Positions 50,061-58,761 of a stretch of 64,000 nucleotides of DNA are shown piece by piece. Under the pieces are notes generated by a model. That model saw nothing but the letters and a program-made list of their open reading frames with translations, was not told where the DNA came from and searched no databases. Numbering within the stretch: position 1 is the stretch's first letter; each line of letters opens with the position of its first letter. The stretch comes from Streptomyces sp. MH60 (GTDB lineage Bacteria; Actinomycetota; Actinomycetes; Streptomycetales; Streptomycetaceae). The stretch covers positions 42,508-106,507 of the forward strand of contig NZ_MULI01000020.1 in NCBI RefSeq assembly GCF_002939385.1. The letters run 5' to 3'. A program made the translations under genes and the position numbers.

Positions 50061-50258
50061 CGCCACTCGTGCCACCTCGGCTTCTGTTGCTGCGTATCGG
50101 TCTGTCCTCGGCCGCGGTCTCCCGCGGTCACCACGATGAACGCTCCCGGGGACCACAGGGTTCCCGAAAGGCAAAGACAAGGCAAAGCGGCTGGTGGGGT
50201 CGTAGTACGCTGCGCCACCGGGGAGTGCGGAGATCGGTCGACTGCAGGGGAGCGCGCG

Positions 50259-50681
50259 ATGTGGTCGCGGGAGGTCGGCTGGTTCGTCACGATCGGCGTC
50301 GCGTCGACCGCCGGGCAGGCGCTGCTCTACTGGGGGCTGCGCCCGTGGTCGCCCCCGGCCGTCGCCAACCTGGTCTCCCTCCTGGTGCTGACGGTGCTGA
50401 ACACCGAGGCGAACCGGCGGCTGACGTTCCGGCACGCCGCCACGAAACCGGCCCGCGCGCACCTCGGAGCGGGCGGCCTGTTCCTGCTCGGCTACCTGGT
50501 CACCTCCGGTGCCGTGCTGTGGTTCACGCACCGGCGGCCCGACGCCTCGCCCGCCGCCGAGACCGCGGTCCTCGCCGCCACGTCCGTCGCCGTCACCGTC
50601 GTACGCTTCGTCGTCCTGCGCCTGGCCGTCTTCCGCGCCCCGGCCGCCGATGCGCCTGATCCACGCCGCGCAAGCCGCTGA
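50259..50681 (+). CDS. GtrA-like membrane protein
   Basis: A 140-residue protein with four predicted membrane helices (EVGWFVTIGVASTAGQALLYWGL, VANLVSLLVLTVLNTEANRRLTF, LFLLGYLVTSGAVLWF and LAATSVAVTVVRFVVLRLAVF). The T-E-x-N-R-R-L-T-F motif is the GtrA signature, and the pattern matches flippases of sugar-lipid intermediates in wall glycan synthesis. The tail is short and basic. The ATG at 50259 follows AGGGGAGCG. No glycosyltransferase is adjacent. Confidence 0.82.
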   Translation: MWSREVGWFVTIGVASTAGQALLYWGLRPWSPPAVANLVSLLVLTVLNTEANRRLTFRHAATKPARAHLGAGGLFLLGYLVTSGAVLWFTHRRPDASPAAETAVLAATSVAVTVVRFVVLRLAVFRAPAADAPDPRRASR

Positions 50682-50801
50682 CCTGTTCGGTCACCTTCGG
50701 GTTCCCCAGTCACCGAAAAGTGCGTTCTTCCACGTCGGCGGCCACTCTCCTACGGTTCCCGAGTAACCACGAGAGAGCACATGGGCAAGGAGAGCGAAGT
50801 C

Positions 50802-51209
50802 ATGGCCATTACCCTGGTGAACCCCGGCGGGCTGCCCGCGGTCGACGTCTACCGGCAGGTGTCGATCGCGTCCGGATCGAAACTGGTCTTCGTCGCCGGA
50901 CAGGTCGCCTGGGACGCCGACGGCGTCACCGTCGGCGAAGGAGACCTGGCCGCGCAGGCCGAGCAGTGCTACGTCAACGTCGCCACTGCCCTGGCGGCGG
51001 CCGGCGCCTCCTTCGCGGACGTCGCCAAGCTGAACGTCCACGTCGTCGACTGGACGCCGGACAAGATGCCCCTCCTGCTGGAGGGCATCGAGCGGGCGGC
51101 CGCACGGCTGGGGGTGACCCCGGCCGCGCCGGCCACCCTGCTGGGCGTCGCGGCACTGGACGTGCCCGAGCACCTGATCGAGGTCGAGGCCACCGCCGTC
51201 CTCGACTGA
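50802..51209 (+). CDS. RidA/YjgF/TdcF-family reactive-imine deaminase
   Basis: A 135-residue trimeric-type enzyme: LVFVAGQVAWDADGVTVGEGDLAAQAEQCYVNVATALAAA-like text and VAALDVPEHLIEVEATAVLD. RidA proteins hydrolyse 2-aminoacrylate and other enamines. The conserved Arg that binds the substrate carboxylate in canonical RidA appears as the late P-x-x-L-I-E-V-E-A-T region without an obvious R-x-x-V, so it may be a RidA paralogue. The ATG at 50802 has AAGGAG 9 bp upstream; an earlier ATG at 50781 contains that site. Confidence 0.85.
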   Translation: MAITLVNPGGLPAVDVYRQVSIASGSKLVFVAGQVAWDADGVTVGEGDLAAQAEQCYVNVATALAAAGASFADVAKLNVHVVDWTPDKMPLLLEGIERAAARLGVTPAAPATLLGVAALDVPEHLIEVEATAVLD

Positions 51210-51215
51210 CCCGTC

Positions 51216-52109
51216 CTAGCCGTACACGACACCGTCGAGGAGGGTCTGCAGGTACAGGCCGCGTCCGGCGTCGACCGGCGTCGGCGTACGGGTGCGGACG
51301 GCCGTCGCGAAGTCGTGGCGCAGGACGGGCCAGCACTCCTCGTGGTCGATGCCGGCCGTGTCGTAGACCAGCGGCTCGGCGGGACCGAAGAGTTCGACGC
51401 GGGTCAGCGCGCGGGGGACGGCCACGGAACCGGACAGCGAGGCCTGGCTCACGGCGCCGTTCTCGTGCTCGCAGGTCAGTTCCACCCAGCGGCGCGGGTC
51501 ACCGGTGGCCCGGACGGCGGTCACCGGGCCGACCGCGGCGTCCAGCAGGTCGAGCAGATGAGGGCCGAGGTCGAGCAGGGCCCCGTGCTCCAGGCGCCAG
51601 CCGGTGGCGAACTCCCCGTGCAGGAAGGCGCCGTGGAGGTAGCAGGAGCGGGCCCCGACCGCCTCGAAGGAGCGGGCGGCTTCGAGGAAGGCCCGGGTGG
51701 CCGGGTGGTAGCGCTTGGTCAGCACGAGCTGGGAGACGACTCCGGCCTCGGCGACCGCGTCGGCCACGCGACGGGCCGCGGCCAGATCGGGTCCGAGCGG
51801 CTTCTCCAGCAGCAGGTCCTTGCCCCGCTTCGCCGCCAGTGGCGCCAGCTCGGCCTGGACCGCGGGCGGCACGGCGAACGCCACGGCCTCGCAGTGGTCC
51901 AGCAACTCCTCGAATTCGGCGGCGACATGGGCGCCGTAGGGGGCGGCGGTCTCGCGGGCGGCCTCGGTGCGGCGGGCCCAGACCGCGGTGAGCCGGGTCT
52001 CCGGCCCGGCGGCGAGCACCCGGGCGTGCATGGCGCGGGCCCAGGGGCCGGCACCCACGAGCCCGACCTCGACGGGCCGGTCGGTCCAGGGGGCGGGGAC
52101 AGCGGTCAC
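51216..52109 (-). CDS. Gfo/Idh/MocA-family oxidoreductase
   Basis: A 297-residue NAD(P)-dependent sugar or inositol dehydrogenase-like protein. The N-terminal Rossmann motif is VGLVGAGPWARAMHARVL, with LTAVWARRTEAARE and LLLEKPLGPDLAAARRVADAV (the E-K-P catalytic Lys). The C-terminal half has GALLDLGPHLLDLLDAAVGPV, a variant of the usual G-G-x-x-x-D-x-G-x-H. It starts 55 bp after the ROK stop in the same direction and probably belongs to that regulon. It could oxidise or isomerise a sugar imported by the adjacent transporter. Confidence 0.85.
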   Translation of the reverse strand: MTAVPAPWTDRPVEVGLVGAGPWARAMHARVLAAGPETRLTAVWARRTEAARETAAPYGAHVAAEFEELLDHCEAVAFAVPPAVQAELAPLAAKRGKDLLLEKPLGPDLAAARRVADAVAEAGVVSQLVLTKRYHPATRAFLEAARSFEAVGARSCYLHGAFLHGEFATGWRLEHGALLDLGPHLLDLLDAAVGPVTAVRATGDPRRWVELTCEHENGAVSQASLSGSVAVPRALTRVELFGPAEPLVYDTAGIDHEECWPVLRHDFATAVRTRTPTPVDAGRGLYLQTLLDGVVYG

Positions 52110-52164
52110 GGTCTTCCTGTCTTCGAAGGTCTCCCGGCGATCCGTCGGGGCGGACGGGCGGCGG

Positions 52165-53370
52165 TCAGGAGGCGAGGCGTTCCAGCCGGGCGTCGGCGCC
52201 GGCGGGGGAGTAGAGGTGCTCCACGACCATGGCGGCGGCTCCGACGAGCCCCGCGTGGTCGCCGAGCCGCGAGGTGACGACCTGGAGGTTGGCGGTGGCG
52301 CGCGGCATGGCCCGCTGGTAGACCAGCTCCCGCACCCCGGTGAGGAAGGGCACCCCGGCCAGCTCTCCGGCGATCATGAGGACCCCGGGGTTGAGCAGGG
52401 TCACGACGGTCACCAGGACCTCGCCCACCCGACGTCCCGCCTCGCGGGCCAGCCGGACCGCGTCGGGGTGCCCCTCGTTGAGCAGCCGCCTGACGTCCCG
52501 TCCGGAGGCGGTGTCCTGGCCGAGGGCGGCCAGTTCCCTGGCGATCGCCCGGCCACTGGCCACGGCGGCGAGACAGCCGTGGGAGCCGCACATGCACAGC
52601 GCGTCGGACCGGTCGTGCAGGCGGATGTGCCCGATGTCGCCCGCCCCGCCGTCGATGCCGCGGTACAGGCGGTCCCCGATGACGACCCCCGCGCCGATGC
52701 CGGTGGACACCTTCAGGAGCACGAAGGAGGCGCAGTCGCGGTGGTTGGCCTGGTGCTCGGCCAGGGCCATGAGGTTGGCGTCGTTGTCCACGAGGACCGG
52801 TACGGCCGCGGCGGCCGCCGGGTCCAGGCCCAGGCGGGCCGCGTACGCCTCCTGCAGCCGCTCCCGGATCGGGTAGCGGTCCCAGCCGGGCATGATGGGC
52901 GGCTCGATCACCCGCCCGGTCTCCCAGTCCACCGGGCCGGGCACGGACAGGCCGATGCCCGCCACGTGGGACGCCGGGACACCGGCCGCCGCGATCAGGT
53001 CAGGGAACCAGTCGGCCAGCCCCTGAAGGACCCGGTCGGGGCCCGCGTCGACGTCCATCGGGCCGGTGTGCTCGGCCAGGATGTTGCCGGCCAGGTCGAG
53101 CACCGCGGCGCGGGCGTGCCGGGTCTCCAGGTCGAAGGCGATGACCGAGGCGTGGCCGGGGTCGAAGACGATCCGGTGGGAGGGGCGTCCGCCGGTGGAG
53201 GCACCCGTGCTGTGGCGCAGCCACCCGGCACGGTTGAGCAGGTCGAGGCGCTGTCCGACGGTGGAGCGGGACAGGCCGGTCGCCTGCTGGAGGTCGGCCC
53301 GCGTGTTGGCGCGGCCGCTGCGGATCAGGTGCAGCAGTTCACCGGCGCTGGCCTGACTTGACGTCATCAT
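52165..53370 (-). CDS. ROK-family transcriptional regulator
   Basis: A 401-residue regulator: a winged helix (about residues 5-75, SGRANTRADLQQATGLSRSTVGQRLDLLNRAGW) and a C-terminal ROK sugar-kinase-like domain with HASVIAFDLETRHARAAVLD, LVDNDANLMALAEH and the zinc motif CMCGSHGCLAAV. It resembles XylR/NagC-type repressors that bind a sugar or sugar phosphate. The ATG at 53370 is used (GTG 53382 precedes it). It lies between the Gfo/Idh gene and the permease genes, in the same direction, 15 bp after the permease stop, so it is part of the sugar locus it probably controls. Confidence 0.9.
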   Translation of the reverse strand: MMTSSQASAGELLHLIRSGRANTRADLQQATGLSRSTVGQRLDLLNRAGWLRHSTGASTGGRPSHRIVFDPGHASVIAFDLETRHARAAVLDLAGNILAEHTGPMDVDAGPDRVLQGLADWFPDLIAAAGVPASHVAGIGLSVPGPVDWETGRVIEPPIMPGWDRYPIRERLQEAYAARLGLDPAAAAAVPVLVDNDANLMALAEHQANHRDCASFVLLKVSTGIGAGVVIGDRLYRGIDGGAGDIGHIRLHDRSDALCMCGSHGCLAAVASGRAIARELAALGQDTASGRDVRRLLNEGHPDAVRLAREAGRRVGEVLVTVVTLLNPGVLMIAGELAGVPFLTGVRELVYQRAMPRATANLQVVTSRLGDHAGLVGAAAMVVEHLYSPAGADARLERLAS

Positions 53371-53385
53371 GGAGTCCCCCACGGC

Positions 53386-54270
53386 TCAACTCTTGTCGGC
53401 GCCACTGGTCAGCCCCTCGGTGAGCAGGCGTTCGGCGGCGAAGAACAGAAGTACCACGGGGATCGTGAGCACCACGGAACCGGCCATGAGGACGGTCTTG
53501 GGCACCTCGATGCCGTTGGACAGCTGGGCCAGGCCCAGGGAGACGGTCCACTGGCCGGGGTCGGCGGCCAGGAACAGCAGCGCGAAGAGGAACTCGTTCC
53601 AGGCGATCATGAAGACGTACAGGCCCGTCGCCATGAGGGAGGGCAGGGCCAGCGGCAGGATCACCTTGCGCACGGTCTGCAGGCGGGAGCAGCCGTCGAG
53701 CGCGGCCGCCTCCTCGATGGAGGCGGGGATGGTGACGAGGTAGTTCTTCAGCATGTAGATCGACACCGGCACGGTCTGCGCGACGTACACGACGGCCAGG
53801 CCGACCAGGCTGGAGGAGAGGCCGATCTTCGCGAAGATCACGAAGAGGGGCACGGCCAGCAGCGTCGCCGGGAAGAGGTAGACGGCCAGGAAGAGCGCGC
53901 TGACCTGGCGGTGGCCGAAGAACTTCAGCCGGCTCACCGCGTAGGCGCCGGGCACGGCGGCCACGAGGGTCAGCACCACCGTGCCGAGGGAGACCAGCGC
54001 CGAGTTGAGGAGGAACTTCAGGAAGCCCTGGCCGCCGTCGTCGGTGGAGCGCAGCACGTCCCGGTAGGTGGAGAGGGTGAAGTCCTTGGCCGAGATCCAC
54101 AGGGAGCCGGGGTCGAGCAGCAGCGCGTCGATGGGCTTCAGCGACAGCAGCACCATGTAGTAGAACGGCAGGAGGGTGATCACGGCGAGGAACGCGATGA
54201 CGATCCAGCGCGCGACGCCGAAGAACCTCTCCTCGAACCGGGCCCGGGTCAGGGCCGTCTTGCCGGTCAC
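53386..54270 (-). CDS. Carbohydrate ABC transporter permease (MalG-like)
   Basis: A 294-residue inner permease with six helices and an N-terminal FFGVARWIVIAFLAVITLLPFYYMVLLSLK. The EAA loop reads IPASIEEAAALDGCSRLQTVRKVILPLALPSLM, diagnostic of the CUT1 MalG group. SRLKFFGHRQVSALFLAVYLFP is typical too. The GTG start (CAGGAGGAAGC before it) overlaps the stop of the partner permease (GTGA). Together with it, it forms the channel for an oligosaccharide or glycoside. Confidence 0.92.
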   Translation of the reverse strand: MTGKTALTRARFEERFFGVARWIVIAFLAVITLLPFYYMVLLSLKPIDALLLDPGSLWISAKDFTLSTYRDVLRSTDDGGQGFLKFLLNSALVSLGTVVLTLVAAVPGAYAVSRLKFFGHRQVSALFLAVYLFPATLLAVPLFVIFAKIGLSSSLVGLAVVYVAQTVPVSIYMLKNYLVTIPASIEEAAALDGCSRLQTVRKVILPLALPSLMATGLYVFMIAWNEFLFALLFLAADPGQWTVSLGLAQLSNGIEVPKTVLMAGSVVLTIPVVLLFFAAERLLTEGLTSGADKS

Positions 54271-55298
54271 GCTTCCTCCTGGACCTTGTTGCCGAAGAAC
54301 TTGAAGTAGAAGCCCAGCAGGATCATCAGCGAGAGGGCCAGGACGAGCGCCTGCGCGGCCGCCGCTCCCACGTCGTAGCGGGCGGTGAGGAAGTCGTAGA
54401 CGCGCACGGCGGCCACGTCGGTGCCGGCGCCGCCGCCGGTGAGCAGGTAGACGTCGTCGAACTTGTTGAACGTCATGATGAAGCGCAGCACGCACAGCAG
54501 CGCGATCACCGGCATCAGCTGGGGCAGCAGCACGTGCCGGAACCGCTGGGTCGGCGTGGCGCCGTCGACCAGCGCGGCCTCCTCCAGCGTGTCGGGCACC
54601 GCCTGCAGTCGCGCCAGGATGAACAGGAAGGCGAAGGGGAAGTACCGCCAGCACTCGAAGACGATGACGGTCAGCAGCGCCAGCGGGACGTCGAAGTGCA
54701 GTCCCAGCAGGTCGACCTCGTACTGACGGGTCGACAGGAAGGCGATCGGGTCGTCCCAGCCGAACAGCCGCCGGCCCCAGTCGTTGACCACGCCGTACTG
54801 CGGGCTGAGCGCGACCTCCCAGACGAAGGCCACGGCGACGACCGGTGCGACGTACGGCAGCAGCATCGCCGCGCGCAGCAGCCCGCGGCCCCTGAACGGC
54901 TTGCGCAGGGCGAGCGCGGCGACCAGGCCGAGGAGGACCGAGCCGAGCGTGGCGCCCACCGTGTACAGCAGGGTGGTGCCGAGGCTGGACCAGAAGCCCG
55001 CCGAGTCGAAGACCTGCGAGAAGTTGTCCAGGGACCAGTTGCCGAACAGGCCCATGCCCTGGATGTCGACGAGCCTGGCCTTCTGGAAGGCCAGCAGCAC
55101 GGTCCACGCGATGGGCAGCACGACCACCACGAGGACGACGACGAAGGTGGGGGAGACGAACGCGAGTCCCGCGCGGTTGGCGCGCCGGCTCGCGGTGAGC
55201 GGGCGGCGGCCCGGGGAGGGGGGCCGGTCCCCGGACGGGTCCGTGGAGCGGTGGCTGGTGTCCCGGCGCTGCGGCGCGCCGGCTGGGGCTGTGGGCAT
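54267..55298 (-). CDS. Carbohydrate ABC transporter permease (MalF-like)
   Basis: A 343-residue permease with a basic, Pro-rich cytoplasmic N-terminus of about 40 residues, then GLAFVSPTFVVVLVVVVLPIAWTVLLAF and five more helices. The EAA loop is VPDTLEEAALVDGATPTQRFRHVLLPQLMPVIALL. GGGAGTDVAAVRVYDFLTARYDVG near the end is typical of CUT1 MalF proteins. It pairs with the MalG-like gene. No ATPase gene is present; the multiple-sugar ATPase MsiK probably serves it, as in other Streptomyces CUT1 systems. Confidence 0.92.
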   Translation of the reverse strand: MPTAPAGAPQRRDTSHRSTDPSGDRPPSPGRRPLTASRRANRAGLAFVSPTFVVVLVVVVLPIAWTVLLAFQKARLVDIQGMGLFGNWSLDNFSQVFDSAGFWSSLGTTLLYTVGATLGSVLLGLVAALALRKPFRGRGLLRAAMLLPYVAPVVAVAFVWEVALSPQYGVVNDWGRRLFGWDDPIAFLSTRQYEVDLLGLHFDVPLALLTVIVFECWRYFPFAFLFILARLQAVPDTLEEAALVDGATPTQRFRHVLLPQLMPVIALLCVLRFIMTFNKFDDVYLLTGGGAGTDVAAVRVYDFLTARYDVGAAAAQALVLALSLMILLGFYFKFFGNKVQEEA

Positions 55299-55331
55299 GA
55301 GAGACCTTCGTGATGTGCAGGCGGCGGGCGG

Positions 55332-56735
55332 CTACTGCAGGGACTTCTTGAGTGCGGCGACCTCTTCGTCGGCGTCGCGCGCCGCCTCGGACGGCGAGCT
55401 CTGGCCGCTGGTCATGGCGCCGATGGCCTTCGGCACGGGCAGCTCGCCGTTGGTGGCGCCGACGAGGGCCCCCTCGCCCTGCGTGATGCCCCAGCGGCGC
55501 ATGTTGCTGACGCCGTCGGCGAGCTGGTCCAGCAGGGTCCTGGGGAAGACCTCGTCCAGGGGCTCGCGGGTGTCCACGCCGATGTCGCTGTGCCGCCAGG
55601 CGTCCAGGTAGCGCTCGGGCTCGGCGGCCGTGCCCTTGCGGACCGGGATCTTGCCTTCGGGCGCCATGCCGAACCAGGACTCGTAGCCGGTGCCCATCAT
55701 GTACTCGATGAACTCGCGGGACGCCGCCGTCTCGGCCGTCTTGGTGGTCACCCAGGAGGTGATCTCCCCGAACTGGGCGGCATCCTCGGCGTCGGGCCCC
55801 TTCATCGCGGTGACGATGCCGCTGTGGTCCGACAGGTACCGCGGGTCCTTCGCGCACTGGGGGCAGCTGGGCAGGGCGTCCTTGCGCAGTCCGGCGAGTT
55901 CGTCGAGCAGGAACGAGGACCAGATGACCATGGAGGACCGGCCCGCGAAGTAGGTGGCGCGGGTGGAGTCCACGGTCTGGGTACCCGGGGCGCCGTAGCC
56001 GCGGGCCAGCTGGTCGTAGGTGCGGAAGGCCGCCTGGCAGCGCGGCGATTCGAGGGCGACCTCGTGCCGGTCGTCGACCAGCTGGCAGTCGTTGGCCAGG
56101 GCGAGGCTCTCGAAGCTCTGGGAGGTGAAGACGTCGCTGGGGTCGGTGGCCGCCGAGATTCCGTCGTGCCCCTTGGTGGTGAGTGCCTTGGCGGCGGCCA
56201 GCGCCTTCGTGTACGTGTCCGGAGCGGACAGGCCCTTCTGCCCGAACTGGTCCTTGCGGTAGACCAGCAGCTGGAGCCAGGCGTCGGACGGCACGCCGAG
56301 GCTGGTGCCGCCGTCGGACGTCAGCTCCAGCGCGTTGGCGTTGAAGGTGTCGCGCCCCAGCCCGTCGACGATCCGCTTCGGGATGTCGGTGTTCAGCAGG
56401 CCGTTGCTGTACATCTGCCAGACCTGGCCCATGGGTGCGGCGCCGATGACGTCGGGCAGGGTGCCCGAGGCCGCCGCCGACATGATGAGCTGCGGCATCT
56501 GCCCCTCGTCGACCCCGACGAGCTTCACCTTGACGCCGGTCTTCTTCTCGAACCCGTCGATGACCTTCTGCGTCGCGGCGACGCGGTCCGGCAGGTTCTC
56601 CTGCGACCAGACCGTGATCTCACGGTCCGGCTTGCCGGGCCCGGTGCTGCTCGCGCAGCCCGAGAGCAGCCCGATTCCCAAAGCTGCCGTGACGCCGACC
56701 GCGATCGTCCTCGACCGCAGGGTCCTGATGCGCAT
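55332..56735 (-). CDS. Sugar-binding lipoprotein of the ABC transporter
   Basis: A 467-residue extracellular solute-binding protein of family 1. The signal peptide (SRTIAVGVTAALGIGLLSGC) ends in the lipobox LSGC. EITVWSQENLPDRVAATQKVIDGFEKKTGVKVKLVGVDEGQMP and VIGAAPMGQVWQMYSNGLL are typical for maltose/oligosaccharide binders, with aromatic residues spread for sugar stacking (SWVTT, YESWFGM). The ATG at 56735 has GAGGA 6-9 bp upstream; the open frame to 56771 is a non-coding start region. Its promoter is back-to-back with the dehydrogenase operon. Confidence 0.9.
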   Translation of the reverse strand: MRIRTLRSRTIAVGVTAALGIGLLSGCASSTGPGKPDREITVWSQENLPDRVAATQKVIDGFEKKTGVKVKLVGVDEGQMPQLIMSAAASGTLPDVIGAAPMGQVWQMYSNGLLNTDIPKRIVDGLGRDTFNANALELTSDGGTSLGVPSDAWLQLLVYRKDQFGQKGLSAPDTYTKALAAAKALTTKGHDGISAATDPSDVFTSQSFESLALANDCQLVDDRHEVALESPRCQAAFRTYDQLARGYGAPGTQTVDSTRATYFAGRSSMVIWSSFLLDELAGLRKDALPSCPQCAKDPRYLSDHSGIVTAMKGPDAEDAAQFGEITSWVTTKTAETAASREFIEYMMGTGYESWFGMAPEGKIPVRKGTAAEPERYLDAWRHSDIGVDTREPLDEVFPRTLLDQLADGVSNMRRWGITQGEGALVGATNGELPVPKAIGAMTSGQSSPSEAARDADEEVAALKKSLQ

Positions 56736-56791
56736 GGAGTGTCCTCGTTCCGACTTACGTCTGCTCGTCACGCATCACAGCATCACTTTTG

Positions 56792-56803
56792 CTTGTTGAC
56801 AAG
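56792..56803. promoter_or_regulatory. Operator-like repeat within overlapping divergent promoters
   Basis: CTTGT-TG-ACAAG lies between the two halves of the sugar locus. It contains a -35 in each direction: TTGACA with TATTGT 16 bp on (plus strand) and TTGTCA with TGTGAT 17 bp on (minus strand). A bound repressor, most likely the ROK protein, would block both. A longer repeat GTTGCG...CGCAAC (56810-56832) follows on the plus side. Confidence 0.6.
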
Positions 56804-56860
56804 ACATAAGTTGCGGATATTGTCGACGCAACCGCATCAGCAACCCTTCCGGAGCCCTCC

Positions 56861-57934
56861 GTGTCATCCGTGTCGCCCGTGTCATCCGTGGAGCGCGTCG
56901 TCCAGTTCACCGGCCCCCGCCAGGTGGAGGTGGCCGAGCACACCAGGGCCGAACTGCCGCCCGGCCACCTGCGGGTCCGCACCCGCTACTCGGGCATCTC
57001 GGCCGGCACCGAGCTGACCGCCTACCGCGGCACCAACCCGTACCTGACCCGGACCTGGGACCCCGAGGCACGCCTCTTCCGGGACGGCGCGCCCGGCATC
57101 GAGTACCCGGTGGCCGGCTGGGGCTACTCCGAGGTCGGCGAGGTCGTCGAGGTCTCCCCGGAGCTGGCCGGCACCCCCGGCCTGCCGGTCCCCGGCGACC
57201 TGGTGTGGGGCATCTGGGGCCACCGCAGCGAGGGCGTCGTCCCCGCCGAGCGCATGGTCGGCCACACCCTGCCGGCCGGTCTCGAACCGCTGGCCGGTGC
57301 CTTCGCCCGGGTCGGCGCCATCGCGTACAACGCGGTCCTGGCCGGTGACATCCACCTCGGCGAGGACGTCGCCGTGTTCGGGCAGGGCGTCATCGGCCTG
57401 CTCACCACCCGGCTCGCCCGGCTCAGCGGCGCCCGCGTCACCGCCGTCGACGCCCTCGACGGCCGCCTGGAGACCGCGAAGCACTACGGTGCCCAGCACA
57501 CCCTCAACGCCCGCACCGACGCCGTCGCCGAACGCGTCCGCGAGGCCACCGGCGGCCTCGGGGCCGACCTCGCCATCGAGATCAGCGGCGCCTACCCGGC
57601 CCTGCACGAGGCGCTGCGCTCGGTCGCGGCCGGGGGCCGGGTGGTGGCCTCCGGCTTCTACCAGGGCGACGGCATCGGCCTGCGCCTCGGCGACGAGTTC
57701 CACCACAACCGGGTCCAGCTCATCTGCTCCCAGATCGGCGGCGTCCCGCCCCAGCTGTCCAACCGCTGGAGTGTCGAACGCCTCCAGCGGACCTTCCTGC
57801 GCCTGGTCGCCGAGGGCCAGGTGGACGTCGACTCCCTGGTGAGCCACGTCGTCCCCGTCGCCGACGCCGCCGACGCCTACGTACTGCTGGACGAGCGGCC
57901 CGCCGAGGCGCTGCAGGTCGTCCTGGAATTCTGA
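56861..57934 (+). CDS. Zinc-independent medium-chain dehydrogenase (MDR family)
   Basis: A 357-residue medium-chain dehydrogenase/reductase: GEDVAVFGQGVIGLLTTRLARLSG (NAD(P)-binding) and GGRVVASGFYQGDGIGLRLGDEFH. The catalytic-zinc region reads YSGISAGTELTAYRG, where the usual Cys (G-I-C-G-x-D) is missing, so a zinc-free mechanism is likely. A structural-zinc Cys cluster is also absent. Four in-frame GTG codons occur at 56861-56890; the first is taken. It begins the plus-strand half of the sugar locus, apparently in one operon with the following three genes. It may oxidise a sugar or polyol. Confidence 0.85.
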   Translation: MSSVSPVSSVERVVQFTGPRQVEVAEHTRAELPPGHLRVRTRYSGISAGTELTAYRGTNPYLTRTWDPEARLFRDGAPGIEYPVAGWGYSEVGEVVEVSPELAGTPGLPVPGDLVWGIWGHRSEGVVPAERMVGHTLPAGLEPLAGAFARVGAIAYNAVLAGDIHLGEDVAVFGQGVIGLLTTRLARLSGARVTAVDALDGRLETAKHYGAQHTLNARTDAVAERVREATGGLGADLAIEISGAYPALHEALRSVAAGGRVVASGFYQGDGIGLRLGDEFHHNRVQLICSQIGGVPPQLSNRWSVERLQRTFLRLVAEGQVDVDSLVSHVVPVADAADAYVLLDERPAEALQVVLEF

Positions 57935-57960
57935 GAGCCCCGAAAGGCAGAGGCACCCCC

Positions 57961-58761
57961 ATGCTCAAGACCGCCGTCCAGGAACAACTCCTGCCCGGAG
58001 ACACTCTGCAGGCCAAGTGGGACTTCGCCCAGCAGGCCGGATACGACGCGATCGAACTGCGCGGCAAGGGCGACTTCCACTTCGCCTCCCGGCGCGAGGA
58101 ACTGCGCCGGGCCCGCGAGGACGGCGTCGTCATGCCGACCGTCTGCGTCGACATGCTGCACTTCCTCGGCGCCTTCGACGAGGAGCTGCGCCGCGACGCC
58201 GTCGCCCAGATGAAGTCCCAGCTCACCGTGATCGCCGAGATCGGCGGAGTGGGCGCCCAGACCCCCGCCTCGTACGGCATGTTCTCCCGCCGGCTGCCGC
58301 CCTTCGAGCCGCCGCGCACCGAGGAGGAGGACCGCGAGGTGCTCCTCGCCGGGCTCACCGAACTCGGCGAGCACGCCCGCAGCGAGGGCGTCACGCTCTT
58401 CCTGGAGCCGCTCAACCGCTACGAGGACCACATGGTCAACCGGCTGGACCAGGCCGCCGACCTGATCCGCGCCGTCGGCCTCGACTCGGTCCGGATCGGC
58501 ATCGACAGCTACCACATGAACATCGAGGAGAGCGACCCCGCCGCCGCCATCGTCGCCCACGCCGACGTCATCGGCCACGCCCAGGTCTCCGACTCCAACC
58601 GCTTCCAGCCCGGCGCCGGGCACCTCGACTGGCCCGCCTGGCTCGGCGCCCTGCACACCGTCGGCTACGACGGCCACCTCGCCCTCGAATCCCGGCTGAC
58701 CGGGGACCCCGTCCAGGCCGTGCGCTCCGTCCCCGCCTTCCTCAAGAGGTCGGGCGCGTGA
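57961..58761 (+). CDS. Sugar phosphate isomerase/epimerase-like TIM-barrel protein
   Basis: A 266-residue xylose-isomerase-like TIM barrel: AQQAGYDAIELRGKGDFHF at the front and VTLFLEPLNRYEDHMVNRLDQA with the metal-binding Glu. IGIDSYHMNIEESDPAAAI and HAQVSDSNRFQPGAGHLDWPAWLGAL carry further Glu, Asp and His ligands typical of the AP_endonuc_2 family, with ALESRLTGDP near the end. Members isomerise or epimerise keto-sugars, often next to Gfo/Idh dehydrogenases, as here. GAAAGGCAGAGG lies just before the ATG. It overlaps the next gene by 4 bp. Confidence 0.88.
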   Translation: MLKTAVQEQLLPGDTLQAKWDFAQQAGYDAIELRGKGDFHFASRREELRRAREDGVVMPTVCVDMLHFLGAFDEELRRDAVAQMKSQLTVIAEIGGVGAQTPASYGMFSRRLPPFEPPRTEEEDREVLLAGLTELGEHARSEGVTLFLEPLNRYEDHMVNRLDQAADLIRAVGLDSVRIGIDSYHMNIEESDPAAAIVAHADVIGHAQVSDSNRFQPGAGHLDWPAWLGALHTVGYDGHLALESRLTGDPVQAVRSVPAFLKRSGA

